A stretch of 64,000 nt of DNA from Cetobacterium ceti (GTDB lineage: Bacteria > Fusobacteriota > Fusobacteriia > Fusobacteriales > Fusobacteriaceae). Location: NCBI RefSeq assembly GCF_900167275.1, contig NZ_FUWX01000004.1, forward strand, positions 62,001 through 126,000, read 5' to 3'. Position 1 is the first letter of the stretch, and each line of letters starts with the position of its first letter. The notes under the pieces are model-generated. The model did no database searches, was not told the origin of the DNA, and saw only the letters and a program-made list of their open reading frames with translations. Below are positions 1-10,126 of this stretch, piece by piece. Made by a program: the position numbers and the translations under genes.

Positions 1-1824
1 AGAAGAACAGACTTCGTTGTAAAAAAAGTAGAACAAGGTCCAGATACTATCGTTGAAGATGGAATGAAAATTATAAAAATCAGAGGAGAGATAACTCTTG
101 GTGAATTTGCCGAGAGATTAGGAGTTAACTCTGGAGAACTTATAAAGAAATTATTCCTTAAGGGACAGATGTTAACTATAAACAGTCCTGTATCATATGA
201 ATTAGCTGAAGAGTTAGCTTTAGACTATGATGTATTAGTTGAAAAAGAGGAAGAAATAGAATTAGAGTTCGGAGAAAAATTCGATTTAGAAATAAATGAT
301 AAGGCTTCTGATTTAGTTGAAAGACCACCAGTAATAACTATCATGGGACACGTTGACCACGGTAAAACTTCATTACTAGATGCTATTAGAACAACTACTG
401 TAGCAGAGGGAGAAGCTGGAGGAATTACTCAGAAAATAGGAGCTTACCAAATTGTAAAAAATGGTAAAAAAATAACTTTCGTAGATACTCCAGGACATGA
501 GGCCTTCACAGATATGAGAGCTAGAGGAGCACAGGTTACTGACATTGCTATCTTAGTTGTAGCAGCAGACGACGGAGTTATGCCACAAACAATAGAAGCT
601 TTAGCCCATGCTAAGGCAGCAAATGTACCAATTCTTGTTGCTATAAACAAAATGGATAAGCCAGAAGCTAACCCAATGAGAGTTAAGCAAGAATTAATGG
701 AACATGGATTAGTATCAGTTGAATGGGGAGGAGATACTGAGTTTGTTGAAGTATCTGCTAAACAAAGAATTAACTTAGATACATTATTAGATACAATTTT
801 AATTACAGCTGAAATATTAGAATTAAAAGCTAATCCTAATAAAAGAGCTAAAGGAATTGTGCTAGAATCAAGACTTGATCCTAAAGTAGGACCAATTGCT
901 GACGTATTAATCCAAGAGGGAACTTTAAAAATTGGAGATGTAATTGTAGCAGGAGAAACTCACGGTAAAGTAAGAGCATTATTAAATGATAAAGCTGAAA
1001 GAGTTGAAAGAGCAGATTTATCTCAACCAGTAGAAATTATTGGATTTAACGAAGTTCCATCAGCTGGAGATGTAATATATGTTATTCAAAATGAGCAACA
1101 TGCAAAAAGAATCGTAGAGGAAGTTGCTAAGGAAAGAAAGATTGCTGAGGTAAGTAGAAGAACTATATCTCTAGAATCTTTATCACAAGAATTAGAGCAT
1201 GCTCATGTAAAAGAATTAAACTTAATCTTAAGAGCGGATTCAAGAGGATCTGTAGAAGCTTTAAGAGATTCATTATTAAAATTATGTACAGATGAAGTTG
1301 CTGTAAATATTATACAAGCTGCATCTGGAGCAATAACAGAAAGTGACGTTAAACTAGCGGAAGCTTCAAATGCTATCATAATCGGATTCCATGTAAGACC
1401 AACAACAAAAGCTTTAAAAGAAGCAGATTTAGTTGGTGTTGAAATAAGAACATCTAATATAATTTATCATATAACTGAAGATATTGAGAAAGCTTTAACA
1501 GGAATGTTAGATCCTGAATTTAAAGAAATATACTTAGGAAGAATTGAAATCAAAAAAGTATTCAAAATCACTAAGGTTGGAAATATCGCTGGATGTGTTG
1601 TTGTTGACGGGAAAGTTAAAAATGACTCAAATATCAGAATAGTTAGAAATGGTATAGTTATTTATGAAGGAAAATTAAGCACATTAAAAAGATATAAAGA
1701 CGATGCTAAAGAAGTTGTAGCAGGTCAAGAATGTGGACTTGGAATTGAAAACTTTAACGATATCAAAGAAGGAGATATTGTTGAGGCCTTCGATATGATA
1801 GAAATTAAAAGAAGCTTAAAATAG
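1..1824 (+). CDS. infB: Translation initiation factor IF-2 (5' end outside window)
   Basis: The frame is open from base 1, so the gene starts before the window; 607 residues are visible. IF-2 is the GTPase that places fMet-tRNA on the 30S subunit and promotes subunit joining. The GTPase motifs are in order: GHVDHGKT (bases 346-369), DTPGHE, NKMDK and a G5 SAK. An IF2_N-like segment precedes the G domain, and the C-terminal domains II, III and the fMet-tRNA-binding C2 domain are complete to the stop. Bacterial IF-2 is usually 700-900 residues, so roughly the first 100-200 residues are missing. rbfA follows after 28 bases, the classic infB-rbfA arrangement. Confidence 0.97.
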   Translation, partial: RRTDFVVKKVEQGPDTIVEDGMKIIKIRGEITLGEFAERLGVNSGELIKKLFLKGQMLTINSPVSYELAEELALDYDVLVEKEEEIELEFGEKFDLEINDKASDLVERPPVITIMGHVDHGKTSLLDAIRTTTVAEGEAGGITQKIGAYQIVKNGKKITFVDTPGHEAFTDMRARGAQVTDIAILVVAADDGVMPQTIEALAHAKAANVPILVAINKMDKPEANPMRVKQELMEHGLVSVEWGGDTEFVEVSAKQRINLDTLLDTILITAEILELKANPNKRAKGIVLESRLDPKVGPIADVLIQEGTLKIGDVIVAGETHGKVRALLNDKAERVERADLSQPVEIIGFNEVPSAGDVIYVIQNEQHAKRIVEEVAKERKIAEVSRRTISLESLSQELEHAHVKELNLILRADSRGSVEALRDSLLKLCTDEVAVNIIQAASGAITESDVKLAEASNAIIIGFHVRPTTKALKEADLVGVEIRTSNIIYHITEDIEKALTGMLDPEFKEIYLGRIEIKKVFKITKVGNIAGCVVVDGKVKNDSNIRIVRNGIVIYEGKLSTLKRYKDDAKEVVAGQECGLGIENFNDIKEGDIVEAFDMIEIKRSLK

Positions 1825-1852
1825 TATCTTTAATTATAGAGGGTGATATTTT

Positions 1853-2209
1853 ATGAGAAGACAAAGATTAGCTGCGATTGAGAAAGAAGTATCAAAAGTA
1901 GTTTCAAAATGTTTATATGAAGAAGTTAAAAATCCAAAATTAAAAAAGGCAATAATATCTATAACAAGTGTAAAAGTAACAGAAGATTTAAAGTTTGCTG
2001 ATTTATATTTTAGTATAATGCCTGTAACTGGTGAGAAATTCAATAGAGATGAAGTAGTGGAAGGATTAAATGAGATTAAAAAATTCTTAAGAAAAAGAGT
2101 TTCTGAAGAATTATCATTAAGATATACACCAGAGATGAGAATAAAAATAGATGAAACAATAGAGCATGCTATTAAAATTTCTCAACTATTGAATGATTTA
2201 AAAGGGTAG
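1853..2209 (+). CDS. rbfA: 30S ribosome-binding factor RbfA
   Basis: This 118-residue protein has the single KH-like fold typical of RbfA, which helps mature the 5' end of 16S rRNA in late 30S assembly. The N-terminus (MRRQRLAAIEKEVSKVVSK) and the TSVKVTEDLKFADLYFS stretch fit the family. The start has a GAGGGTGAT ribosome site about 8 bases upstream. It lies directly after infB, and recJ starts 6 bases after its stop, so the three are probably co-transcribed. Confidence 0.93.
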   Translation: MRRQRLAAIEKEVSKVVSKCLYEEVKNPKLKKAIISITSVKVTEDLKFADLYFSIMPVTGEKFNRDEVVEGLNEIKKFLRKRVSEELSLRYTPEMRIKIDETIEHAIKISQLLNDLKG

Positions 2210-2215
2210 TGATCT

Positions 2216-3934
2216 ATGGAGTGGGAATATAATCCCCTACCAGAATCTCTTATTGAATCTAAGGCTAATCAGTGGAAGGTTTCAAAATTTCTTTCAACAC
2301 TTTTGTTAAAAAAAGGATTTCACAATAGTGAAAATGTAGATGAATTTATAAATCCAGATTTAACTTTATTTAGAGATCCCTTTGATTTTGAAAAAATGGA
2401 AGATGTTGTAAGAAAAATTATAAATGCAAAAGAAAAAAAAGAAAAAATTTTCATCTATGGAGATTATGATGTAGATGGAATAACTGCGGCAGTATTCCTA
2501 GTTTTAGCATTTAGAGAGATAGGTATAGAAGTGGATTATTACATTCCTAATAGAATGGAAGAAAGCTATGGTCTTGATAAAAAGACCATAGACTATATCC
2601 ATAGGAAAAATGGAAGGTTAGTAATTACTGTAGATACTGGGATTAATTCCATTGAAGATGTTAGATATGGAAGAACTCTAGGAATGGATGTAATTATTAC
2701 AGATCATCATAAAAGTGTTAAGGATAAGGAAGACGACGAACTTTTATATATAAATCCTAAATTAAGTGAAAAGTATAAATTTAAATATTTAGCTGGAGCT
2801 GGGGTAGCTTTAAAGGTTGCTCAAGGGGTTTATAAAAAGTTAGGAGAAAACTTAGAAAAACTTTACCAATATTTAGATATAGTAATGATAGGTACAGTTG
2901 CAGATGTGGTTCCTATGACCGATGAAAATAGGATAATAATAAGAGAAGGTTTAAAAGTTATAAAAAATACCAAAGTTAAAGGTTTAGTTTATTTAATGAG
3001 GTATTTGAAATTTCAAAATAAAGATATAAATACAACTGATATTAGTTACTTTATATCTCCTCTTATAAATTCTTTAGGAAGAATTGGGATTTCTAAATTA
3101 GGAGCAGATTTTTTTATGAAAGATGATGAATTTGAAATATATAACATCATAGAAGAAATGAAAAAAGCTAATAAACTTAGAAGAGAATTGGAAAAAAATA
3201 TCTACGATGAAGCTAACATTATGATAAAAAAAAGAGATGTTAAAAATTTAAAATACATATTTTTAGGATCTAGTAAGTGGCATCCTGGGGTAATCGGGGT
3301 TGTTTCTTCAAGACTTAGTGTAAAATATGGAGTTCCTGTTATTTTAATGGCTTTAAAGGATGGATTAGCAAAAGCATCCTGTAGGAGTGTTCCAGGAGTT
3401 AATATTTTTAATATTTTTAAAAAACACAGTGAATATTTGGTAAGATTTGGTGGTCATGATTTAGCTGCAGGATTTATAGCTAAAAAAGAAAAACTTCATT
3501 TATTGGAAAGAATAATAGGAGAAGAGATAGAAAATTCTCCATTGGAAGTAGAAAAAAGAAAATTATCTATAGATTTAGAGTATTCTATTGGAAAAATAGA
3601 TGAAAATATGATAAAAGATATAGGTAAATTAGCCCCTTTTGGTTTAGATAATTCCCACCCCTTATTTTTAGATCGAAATATTTCCATAGAAGATTTTAAA
3701 AAATTTGGAGTGGAAGATAGACATTTCAATGGAATTGTAAAAAAAGGAGATAAAAGTTTTCAGATTGTAGCCTTTGATTTAGCTAGTAAAATAAACGAGC
3801 AAGGTTATAAGGTTCAGAAATTTGATATAGTTTATTATCCTGAAAAAATATATTTCAAAGGGGAAGAAATATTTCAATTAAGGATAAAAGATCTCAAGAT
3901 TAAGGATGACTTTTTTGAGGTTTTTACTAAATAG
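2216..3934 (+). CDS. recJ: Single-stranded-DNA-specific exonuclease RecJ
   Basis: A DHH-family 5'-3' ssDNA exonuclease of 572 residues, the normal RecJ length, used in recombination and mismatch repair. Visible motifs are DYDVDGI (about residues 82-88), the metal-binding TDHHK (about 161-165), a DHHA1 region with the RFGGHDLAAGF motif (about 410), and a C-terminal OB-like segment with APFGLDN. It starts 6 bases after rbfA, with a ribosome site inside the end of rbfA, and is followed 19 bases later by tig. The order infB-rbfA-recJ-tig suggests a single long operon. Confidence 0.93.
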   Translation: MEWEYNPLPESLIESKANQWKVSKFLSTLLLKKGFHNSENVDEFINPDLTLFRDPFDFEKMEDVVRKIINAKEKKEKIFIYGDYDVDGITAAVFLVLAFREIGIEVDYYIPNRMEESYGLDKKTIDYIHRKNGRLVITVDTGINSIEDVRYGRTLGMDVIITDHHKSVKDKEDDELLYINPKLSEKYKFKYLAGAGVALKVAQGVYKKLGENLEKLYQYLDIVMIGTVADVVPMTDENRIIIREGLKVIKNTKVKGLVYLMRYLKFQNKDINTTDISYFISPLINSLGRIGISKLGADFFMKDDEFEIYNIIEEMKKANKLRRELEKNIYDEANIMIKKRDVKNLKYIFLGSSKWHPGVIGVVSSRLSVKYGVPVILMALKDGLAKASCRSVPGVNIFNIFKKHSEYLVRFGGHDLAAGFIAKKEKLHLLERIIGEEIENSPLEVEKRKLSIDLEYSIGKIDENMIKDIGKLAPFGLDNSHPLFLDRNISIEDFKKFGVEDRHFNGIVKKGDKSFQIVAFDLASKINEQGYKVQKFDIVYYPEKIYFKGEEIFQLRIKDLKIKDDFFEVFTK

Positions 3935-3953
3935 ATATTTTAAGGAGGAGTAA

Positions 3954-5240
3954 ATGAATTACGAAGTTAAAAAAATTGAAAACTCAGCAGTTGAGATCAA
4001 ATTAAACTTAACAGCAGAGGAATTAGCACCAGTTAAAGCTGAGGTTTTAAGAAAGGCAGCAGCAGAGGCAGAAGTTCCTGGATTTAGAAAGGGAAAAGCT
4101 CCTTTAGATAAAGTTGAAGCTCAATATGGAGATTTAGTAAAAGAAGAGGTTATCGAAGCTGTTTTAAAAACTAACTTTGATAAAATAATTGCAGATGAAA
4201 AATTACAACCAGTAAGTTACATCTACAACTTAAATTCAAATATGGAAAATGGAATAGAGTTAACTTTTAACATTGATTTATATCCAGAAGTTGAATTAGG
4301 AGAGTACAAAGGATTATCTGTAGAAAAAGAAACTTTTGAAATGTCAGAAGAGTTATTAAATGCTGAGATTGAAACTTTATTACAATCTAAAGCTAAATTA
4401 GTAGATGCTCCAGAAGGGCATAAAGCTGCTATGGGTGATACTGTAGATTTAGCATTTGAAGGATTCATCGATGGAGTTCCATTTGAAGGAGGAAAAGCTG
4501 ATTCTCACTCTTTAAAATTAGGATCAAAAATGTTCATTGATACTTTCGAAGATCAATTAGTTGGATATGTAGTAGGACAAGAAGGAGAAGTAAATGTTTC
4601 TTTCCCTGAAAACTACCACCAAGCTTCTTTAGCTGGAAAACCAGCAGTATTCAAGGTAAAAATCAATGCTATTAAAGTATTAGAAAAGCCTGAATTAAAT
4701 GATGAGTTCGCTAAAGAATCAGGATTTGAATCTGTAGAAGATTTAAAAGCTAAAAAAGCTGAAGAAGTTAAATCTAGAGAAGAAATGAGAGTTAAAAACG
4801 AATTTACTGGAAAATTAATCCAGCAAGTTGTAGCAAACTCAAAAGTAGAAGTTCCAAAATCAATGATAACTAGAGAAATAGAAGCTAGATTAGCTGAAAT
4901 GGATCAACAATTATCTATGCAAGGTATGAATTTAGATACATACTTAAAAATGACAGGAATGACTATGGAGAAAGTATTTAACCAAATGGCTCCAATGGCA
5001 ATAAACAAAGTAACTGTTGATTTAATATTAGAAGCTATTGCTAAAGCTGAAAATATAGTTCTTTCTGAAGAAGAAATAACAGAAAAAACAGCTGAAGTTG
5101 CAAAAATGTATGGAATGACTCCAGAAACTTTAGTTGAAGAGTTAAAGAAAAATAATAATTTTGACAACTTTACAAACAGTTTAAAAAATGAAGCTACTTT
5201 ACAAAAAGCTATTGAAGTAATAGTAAATACAGCAAAGTAA
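3954..5240 (+). CDS. tig: Trigger factor (ribosome-associated chaperone and prolyl isomerase)
   Basis: A 428-residue three-domain chaperone that binds the ribosome at the polypeptide exit tunnel. The ribosome-docking signature GFRKGKAP is near residue 44, followed by an FKBP-type PPIase domain (about 150-245, with GDTVDLAFEGFIDGVPFEGG split over the strand) and a helical C-terminal chaperone domain. The start has a strong AAGGAGGAG site 5 bases upstream. It precedes clpP-clpX-lon, the usual neighbourhood. Its stop codon abuts a structured leader upstream of clpP (5241-5340). Confidence 0.96.
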   Translation: MNYEVKKIENSAVEIKLNLTAEELAPVKAEVLRKAAAEAEVPGFRKGKAPLDKVEAQYGDLVKEEVIEAVLKTNFDKIIADEKLQPVSYIYNLNSNMENGIELTFNIDLYPEVELGEYKGLSVEKETFEMSEELLNAEIETLLQSKAKLVDAPEGHKAAMGDTVDLAFEGFIDGVPFEGGKADSHSLKLGSKMFIDTFEDQLVGYVVGQEGEVNVSFPENYHQASLAGKPAVFKVKINAIKVLEKPELNDEFAKESGFESVEDLKAKKAEEVKSREEMRVKNEFTGKLIQQVVANSKVEVPKSMITREIEARLAEMDQQLSMQGMNLDTYLKMTGMTMEKVFNQMAPMAINKVTVDLILEAIAKAENIVLSEEEITEKTAEVAKMYGMTPETLVEELKKNNNFDNFTNSLKNEATLQKAIEVIVNTAK

Positions 5241-5340
5241 TTAAATAAATGGTGATGGGTAGAAATCTATCCATCACCTCTTAAGTATAAAGATAAATAC
5301 TAAAATTTAAATTAGTATTTACCTATTTATTTAAGGAGGG
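5241..5340 (+). promoter_or_regulatory. Structured tig-clpP intergenic leader (candidate three-way junction)
   Basis: Three nested inverted repeats fill this gap. An outer all-A/U stem pairs 5241-5250 with 5325-5334 (10 perfect pairs). Inside it sit a GC-rich 12-bp hairpin, 5251-5262 with 5267-5278 (loop AAAT, one G-U), and a 9-bp hairpin, 5295-5303 with 5312-5320. The 3' strand of the outer stem overlaps the first two bases of the clpP ribosome site (5333-5340). Neither hairpin is followed by a T-tract, so it does not look like a simple terminator. Base pairing is seen directly; a regulatory role is inferred. Confidence 0.5.
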
Positions 5341-5347
5341 AGATTAA

Positions 5348-5926
5348 ATGTATTACAATCCAACAGTGATAGAAAATACGGGCAAGGGTGAGAGAGCCTA
5401 TGATATATATTCAAGACTTCTTAAAGACAGAATTATTTTTTTAGGAACTGAAATAGATGATCAAGTAGCTAATTCAATAGTTGCTCAACTGTTATTTTTA
5501 GAAGCAGAGGATCCAGAAAAAGATATTATTATGTATATAAATAGTCCTGGAGGAGTTATAACTGCAGGTATGGCTATATATGATACTATGAATTATATAA
5601 AGCCAGATGTTCAAACAGTTTGTTTAGGTCAAGCGGCTAGTATGGGAGCATTATTATTAACAGCTGGAGCTAAGGGAAAAAGATATGCCTTAGAAAATGC
5701 TAGAATAATGATACATCAACCATTAGGTGGAGCTAGAGGACAAGCTACAGATATTGAAATTCAAGCAAAAGAAATTTTAAGAATGAAGGATATGACAAGT
5801 AAGATTTTAGCTAAGGCTACTGGAAAATCAGAAGAGGATATAAAAAGAGACACAGAAAGAGATAACTTCATGTCTGCTGAAGAAGCTAAAGAATATGGAT
5901 TAATAGATGAAGTTTTTGTAAGATAG
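5348..5926 (+). CDS. clpP: ATP-dependent Clp protease proteolytic subunit
   Basis: Serine peptidase of 192 residues that forms the tetradecameric ClpP barrel and degrades substrates unfolded by ClpX. The catalytic triad is visible at canonical positions: Ser98 in GQAASMGA, His123 in MIHQPLGG, and Asp172 in RDNFMSA. The start has an AAGGAGGGAG site 7 bases upstream that partly lies in the intergenic stem. clpX follows after 15 bases with its own ribosome site. No CtsR or HrcA operator is recognisable upstream. Confidence 0.98.
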   Translation: MYYNPTVIENTGKGERAYDIYSRLLKDRIIFLGTEIDDQVANSIVAQLLFLEAEDPEKDIIMYINSPGGVITAGMAIYDTMNYIKPDVQTVCLGQAASMGALLLTAGAKGKRYALENARIMIHQPLGGARGQATDIEIQAKEILRMKDMTSKILAKATGKSEEDIKRDTERDNFMSAEEAKEYGLIDEVFVR

Positions 5927-5941
5927 GAGGGGAAAATACTT

Positions 5942-7177
5942 ATGAGTAAAAAAGCAAGTTGTTCATTTTGTGGTAGAGGACAAAATGAAGTTGCAAAACT
6001 TTTTGCAGGAATTGATGGAGCATACATATGTGACGAGTGTATAGAAACTTGTTTTGATATGTTAGAATTTTCCTCAGTAGAAGAGGGAGAAGAAATTTCA
6101 GAATTATCTGAAGTTAAATTATTAAAACCAAGAGAAATAAAAGAAAAATTAGATGAATATGTAATAGGACAGGATGAAAGTAAAAAAGTTCTAGCAGTAT
6201 CTGTCTATAATCACTATAAAAGAATAATGCATAAGGATAGTGGAAATCAAGATATTGAGTTACAAAAATCAAATGTTTTATTAATTGGACCAACAGGGTC
6301 TGGAAAAACATTATTGGCTCAAACTCTTGCAAAAACTTTAAATGTTCCATTTGCCATAGCAGATGCAACAACTTTAACAGAAGCTGGATACGTTGGAGAT
6401 GACGTTGAAAATGTATTGGTAAGATTATTACAAGCTTCAAATTATGATGTTGCAGCGGCAGAAAGAGGAATTATCTATATAGATGAAATAGATAAAATTG
6501 CAAGAAAATCTGAGAATGTATCTATTACTAGAGATGTTTCAGGAGAGGGAGTTCAACAAGCTCTATTAAAAATAATAGAGGGAACAAAATCTCAAGTTCC
6601 ACCTCAAGGGGGAAGAAAACATCCTCACCAAGAGCTAATAGAGATTGATACAACAAATATTTTATTTATAGTTGGTGGAGCATTTGAAGGATTAGAGAAA
6701 GTTATTAAATCAAGAACTAATAAAAAAGTTTTAGGATTTGGTGCTCAAAATATTTCTGAAAAAGAAATTAATGAGGGGAAAGTTTTAGCAAAGGTTTTAC
6801 CAGAAGATTTAGTAAGACAAGGAATTATTCCAGAATTAGTGGGGAGATTACCAATAATAACAACTTTAGAAAGCTTAGATGAAAAGGCACTAATAAAAAT
6901 ATTAGTGGAGCCAAAAAATTCCATAGTAAAACAATATAAAAAGTTTTTTGAAATGGAAAATGTGGAGTTAGAATTTACAGAGGGAGCTTTAAAACAGATA
7001 GCAGATTTAGCTCTTGCAAGAAGAATAGGAGCTAGAGGACTTAGATCTATATTAGAAAACATAATGTTAAATCTAATGTATGAAGTACCATCTGATGAAT
7101 CTATAAAGAAAATAATCATAACACCTGAGTCTATAAATGATTCTAGCAAAGTTATTATTGAAAAAAAGGAGGGATAA
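5942..7177 (+). CDS. clpX: ATP-dependent Clp protease ATPase subunit ClpX
   Basis: AAA+ unfoldase of 411 residues that feeds substrates to ClpP. The N-terminal zinc-binding domain shows paired CxxC motifs (CSFC and CDEC, residues about 7-35). Walker A GPTGSGKT is at about residues 116-123, Walker B is IIYIDEIDK, and sensor-2 GARGLRSI is near the C-terminus. The arrangement clpP-clpX-lon is tightly spaced; lon begins 3 bases after the clpX stop, with its ribosome site AAGGAGGG inside the end of clpX. Confidence 0.98.
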   Translation: MSKKASCSFCGRGQNEVAKLFAGIDGAYICDECIETCFDMLEFSSVEEGEEISELSEVKLLKPREIKEKLDEYVIGQDESKKVLAVSVYNHYKRIMHKDSGNQDIELQKSNVLLIGPTGSGKTLLAQTLAKTLNVPFAIADATTLTEAGYVGDDVENVLVRLLQASNYDVAAAERGIIYIDEIDKIARKSENVSITRDVSGEGVQQALLKIIEGTKSQVPPQGGRKHPHQELIEIDTTNILFIVGGAFEGLEKVIKSRTNKKVLGFGAQNISEKEINEGKVLAKVLPEDLVRQGIIPELVGRLPIITTLESLDEKALIKILVEPKNSIVKQYKKFFEMENVELEFTEGALKQIADLALARRIGARGLRSILENIMLNLMYEVPSDESIKKIIITPESINDSSKVIIEKKEG

Positions 7178-7180
7178 CTT

Positions 7181-9490
7181 ATGAATAAATTACCATTTTT
7201 ACCAACAAGAGATTTGGTTATCTTCCCTGGAATAGTTACACCTATTTATGTAGGTAGAGATTTAAGTATGAATACTTTAGAAGAGGCTGTTGAAAAAAAG
7301 GAAAAAATCATATTTGCTATGCAAAAAGATCCTTTAGTAGAAGAGCCAAAATTACCTGAAGATATTCATGGAGTTGGAGTTATTGCAACGATTCTTCAAA
7401 CAATAAAGATGCCTAATAATACAATAAAAGTTTTAGTTGAAGCTGAAAATAGAGTTATTATAGATGATGCTAGAATAGCTGAAGAAAAGTATGAAGCTGA
7501 ATACACAGTGGTTCATTGTGAAGTAGAAGCTTCTAAAGAGATGTCAGCTTTAAAAAGAAAAGTAATTAAAAGTTTTGAAAAATATGGAAAATTAACAAAT
7601 AGATTAAATCCAGATTTAATGATAAACATTAAAGGATTAAAAAATATAAATGATGTATTTGATGCAATTTCTTCTAATCTTCCAGTGGAAGCTGAGAAGA
7701 AACAAAATTTACTAGGAAATTTTGATATTGAAAAAAGAGGATATGAAATTCTAGAGGTTTTAGGGAAAGAAGTTGAAATAGCTAACCTTGAAAAACAAAT
7801 AGATGAAAAAGTAAAAAATAAAATAAATGAAAATCAAAAAGCTTATTATATTAAAGAAAAAATAAATGTAATGAAGGAAGAACTTGGAGATAAATTTGCC
7901 GACGAGGATATTATAGAACTTCAAGAAAAGTTAAAAAAAGCAAAACTTCCAAAAGAAGCTAAAAAAAGATTGGAAATAGAATTAAAAAAATTATCTAAAA
8001 TGGCTCCTTATTCAGCAGAAGCAACAGTTTCAAGAACATATATTGAAACTGTTTTAGAATTACCTTGGGAAAAAAGTACAAAGGAAATTTTAGATATTAA
8101 AAAAGCTAGTGAAATACTTGAAAGAGACCACTATGGATTAAAAGATGTTAAGGATAGAATTTTAGATTATTTATCTGTAAAAAAATTAAATCCTAATATG
8201 AAGGGAAGCATTTTATGCTTAGCAGGACCTCCAGGAGTTGGAAAAACATCATTGGCTAAATCTATTTCTGAAGCAATGGGAAGATCATTTGTAAGAGTAT
8301 CCTTAGGTGGAGTTAGAGATGAAGCTGAAATAAGAGGACATAGAAGAACTTATATAGGATCAATGCCTGGAAGAATAATTAAAGCTATGAAAATAGCAAA
8401 TTCTAAAAATCCAGTGATATTATTAGATGAGATTGATAAAATGTCCAATGATTTTAAAGGGGATCCAGCTTCAGCTATGTTAGAAGTTCTAGATCCAGAG
8501 CAAAACATTCATTTTGAAGATCACTATATAGATATGCCATTTGATTTATCAAAGGTATTCTTTATAGCTACTGCAAATGATTTAAGAAGTATCCCAGGAC
8601 CATTAAGAGATAGAATGGAGATTATAAATTTATCTTCATATACTGAGTTTGAAAAATTACATATTGCAAAACAATATTTAATAAAATCAACTCAAGAAGA
8701 AAATGGATTAAAGAAAATTAAAATTGATATTTCTGATAATGCAATTTTAAAAATTATAGATGAATATACGAGAGAAGCAGGAGTTAGAAACTTAAGAAGA
8801 GAAATAGCTTCAATGTTTAGAAAAGTAGCTAGAGAAGTTGTTGAAAAGAAAAAAGATAAATTAACAATTTCTGTAAAAAACTTAGAAAAATATTTAGGAA
8901 AAGTTAAATTTAGACCTGAAAAGTTAAAGGAAAAAACATGTAAGGTTGGAGTAACAAATGGTCTTGCTTGGACAGCTGTAGGAGGAACAACTCTTGAAGT
9001 TCAAGGGGTTATGATTCCTGGTAAGGGAGGACTTTCATTAACAGGAACCTTAGGAAATGTTATGAAGGAATCTGCTCAAGTTGCTTATACTTATATTAAA
9101 GCTAATTTAAATAAATTTAATTTAGAAAATAATGATTTCTTTGAAAAGAAAGATATACATTTACATTTCCCAGAGGGAGCAACTCCAAAAGATGGACCAT
9201 CTGCAGGAATAACAATAACAACAACTATATTATCAGTATTAACAGGAAAGAAAATCAGACAGGATATAGCAATGACAGGAGAAATTACTATAACTGGTGA
9301 GGTTTTAGCTGTTGGTGGAATAAAAGAAAAAGTAATAGGTGCTCATAGAGCAGGTATTAGAGAAGTTATTTTACCAGATGAAAATAGAGTTGATAGTGAT
9401 GAAATCCCAGCAGAAATAGCAAAGGATATGAAAATTTATTATGCTAAAACATATAAGGAAGATGTAGAGCCTTTAGTTTTTGAAAAGTAA
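7181..9490 (+). CDS. lon: ATP-dependent endopeptidase Lon (LonA)
   Basis: A 769-residue LonA protease: N-terminal substrate-binding domain opening FLPTRDLVIFPG, a coiled-coil linker, an AAA+ module with Walker A GPPGVGKT (about 349-356), and a C-terminal Ser-Lys protease domain. The catalytic Ser lies in KDGPSAG (about residue 674) and the Lys in the KEK of GGIKEK (about 717), the usual spacing. It degrades misfolded and regulatory proteins in the cytosol. Translation is likely coupled to clpX because only three bases separate them. Confidence 0.98.
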   Translation: MNKLPFLPTRDLVIFPGIVTPIYVGRDLSMNTLEEAVEKKEKIIFAMQKDPLVEEPKLPEDIHGVGVIATILQTIKMPNNTIKVLVEAENRVIIDDARIAEEKYEAEYTVVHCEVEASKEMSALKRKVIKSFEKYGKLTNRLNPDLMINIKGLKNINDVFDAISSNLPVEAEKKQNLLGNFDIEKRGYEILEVLGKEVEIANLEKQIDEKVKNKINENQKAYYIKEKINVMKEELGDKFADEDIIELQEKLKKAKLPKEAKKRLEIELKKLSKMAPYSAEATVSRTYIETVLELPWEKSTKEILDIKKASEILERDHYGLKDVKDRILDYLSVKKLNPNMKGSILCLAGPPGVGKTSLAKSISEAMGRSFVRVSLGGVRDEAEIRGHRRTYIGSMPGRIIKAMKIANSKNPVILLDEIDKMSNDFKGDPASAMLEVLDPEQNIHFEDHYIDMPFDLSKVFFIATANDLRSIPGPLRDRMEIINLSSYTEFEKLHIAKQYLIKSTQEENGLKKIKIDISDNAILKIIDEYTREAGVRNLRREIASMFRKVAREVVEKKKDKLTISVKNLEKYLGKVKFRPEKLKEKTCKVGVTNGLAWTAVGGTTLEVQGVMIPGKGGLSLTGTLGNVMKESAQVAYTYIKANLNKFNLENNDFFEKKDIHLHFPEGATPKDGPSAGITITTTILSVLTGKKIRQDIAMTGEITITGEVLAVGGIKEKVIGAHRAGIREVILPDENRVDSDEIPAEIAKDMKIYYAKTYKEDVEPLVFEK

Positions 9491-9510
9491 TAAATGGAAA
9501 AGAGGATAGT

Positions 9511-10107
9511 ATGATAATAAAGCAGGCAGACTTTGTCAAATCGGCAGTTTACGAAAGAGATTATCCAGAAGAGATAAATAAGGTTGAATTTGCCTTTGTA
9601 GGTAGATCAAACGTTGGAAAATCATCTTTAATAAATAGCTTAACTGGAAGAAGAAAGTTAGCTAAAACAAGTAAAACACCAGGAAGAACACAACTTATAA
9701 ATTATTTTAAAGTTAATAATGAGGTATATTTTGTAGATTTACCTGGATATGGATTTGCAAAGGTACCTAAGGAAATGAAACAGGAATGGGGACAAACTAT
9801 GGAAAGATATCTTGCTAGTCCAAGACATAAATTAGTCTTTGTATTACTTGATATTAGAAGAGTTCCTAGTGGAGAAGATATTGATATGTTACATTGGTTA
9901 GATCACTTTGATATTCCATTTAAAATTATTTTTACTAAAATGGATAAAGTTTCTAACAATGAGAAATTTAAATGTTTAAAAGCAATTAAAACAAAAATAG
10001 ACTTCACCAATGATGATGTTTTATTTCATTCATCTCTAAGTAACTCTGGAAAAGATGAAGTTTTAGAGTTTATAGGAGAATATTTAGAAGAAGTTCAAGA
10101 AGGATAG
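9511..10107 (+). CDS. engB: Ribosome biogenesis GTP-binding protein EngB (YsxC/YihA)
   Basis: Small essential GTPase of 198 residues needed for 50S assembly. Motifs are GRSNVGKSS (about 31-39), the G2 threonine in KTPGRTQ, G3 DLPGYGFA, G4 TKMDK and a SS-containing G5. The lon-engB order is conserved in many Firmicutes and Fusobacteria. The ribosome site is GAGGATAG, and valS follows after 19 bases, so the operon probably continues. Confidence 0.96.
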   Translation: MIIKQADFVKSAVYERDYPEEINKVEFAFVGRSNVGKSSLINSLTGRRKLAKTSKTPGRTQLINYFKVNNEVYFVDLPGYGFAKVPKEMKQEWGQTMERYLASPRHKLVFVLLDIRRVPSGEDIDMLHWLDHFDIPFKIIFTKMDKVSNNEKFKCLKAIKTKIDFTNDDVLFHSSLSNSGKDEVLEFIGEYLEEVQEG

Positions 10108-10126
10108 TATTAGGAGGTATTTTATA

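Noticed and set aside
5251-5278. Simple terminator after tig
   Set aside because: The strong hairpin is not followed by a T-run (the next bases are TCTTAAG) and it lies inside a larger paired structure.
10108-10126. T-box or other riboswitch before valS (and before metG)
   Set aside because: Only 19 and 17 bases separate these genes from the previous ones, too short for a T-box or SAM riboswitch.
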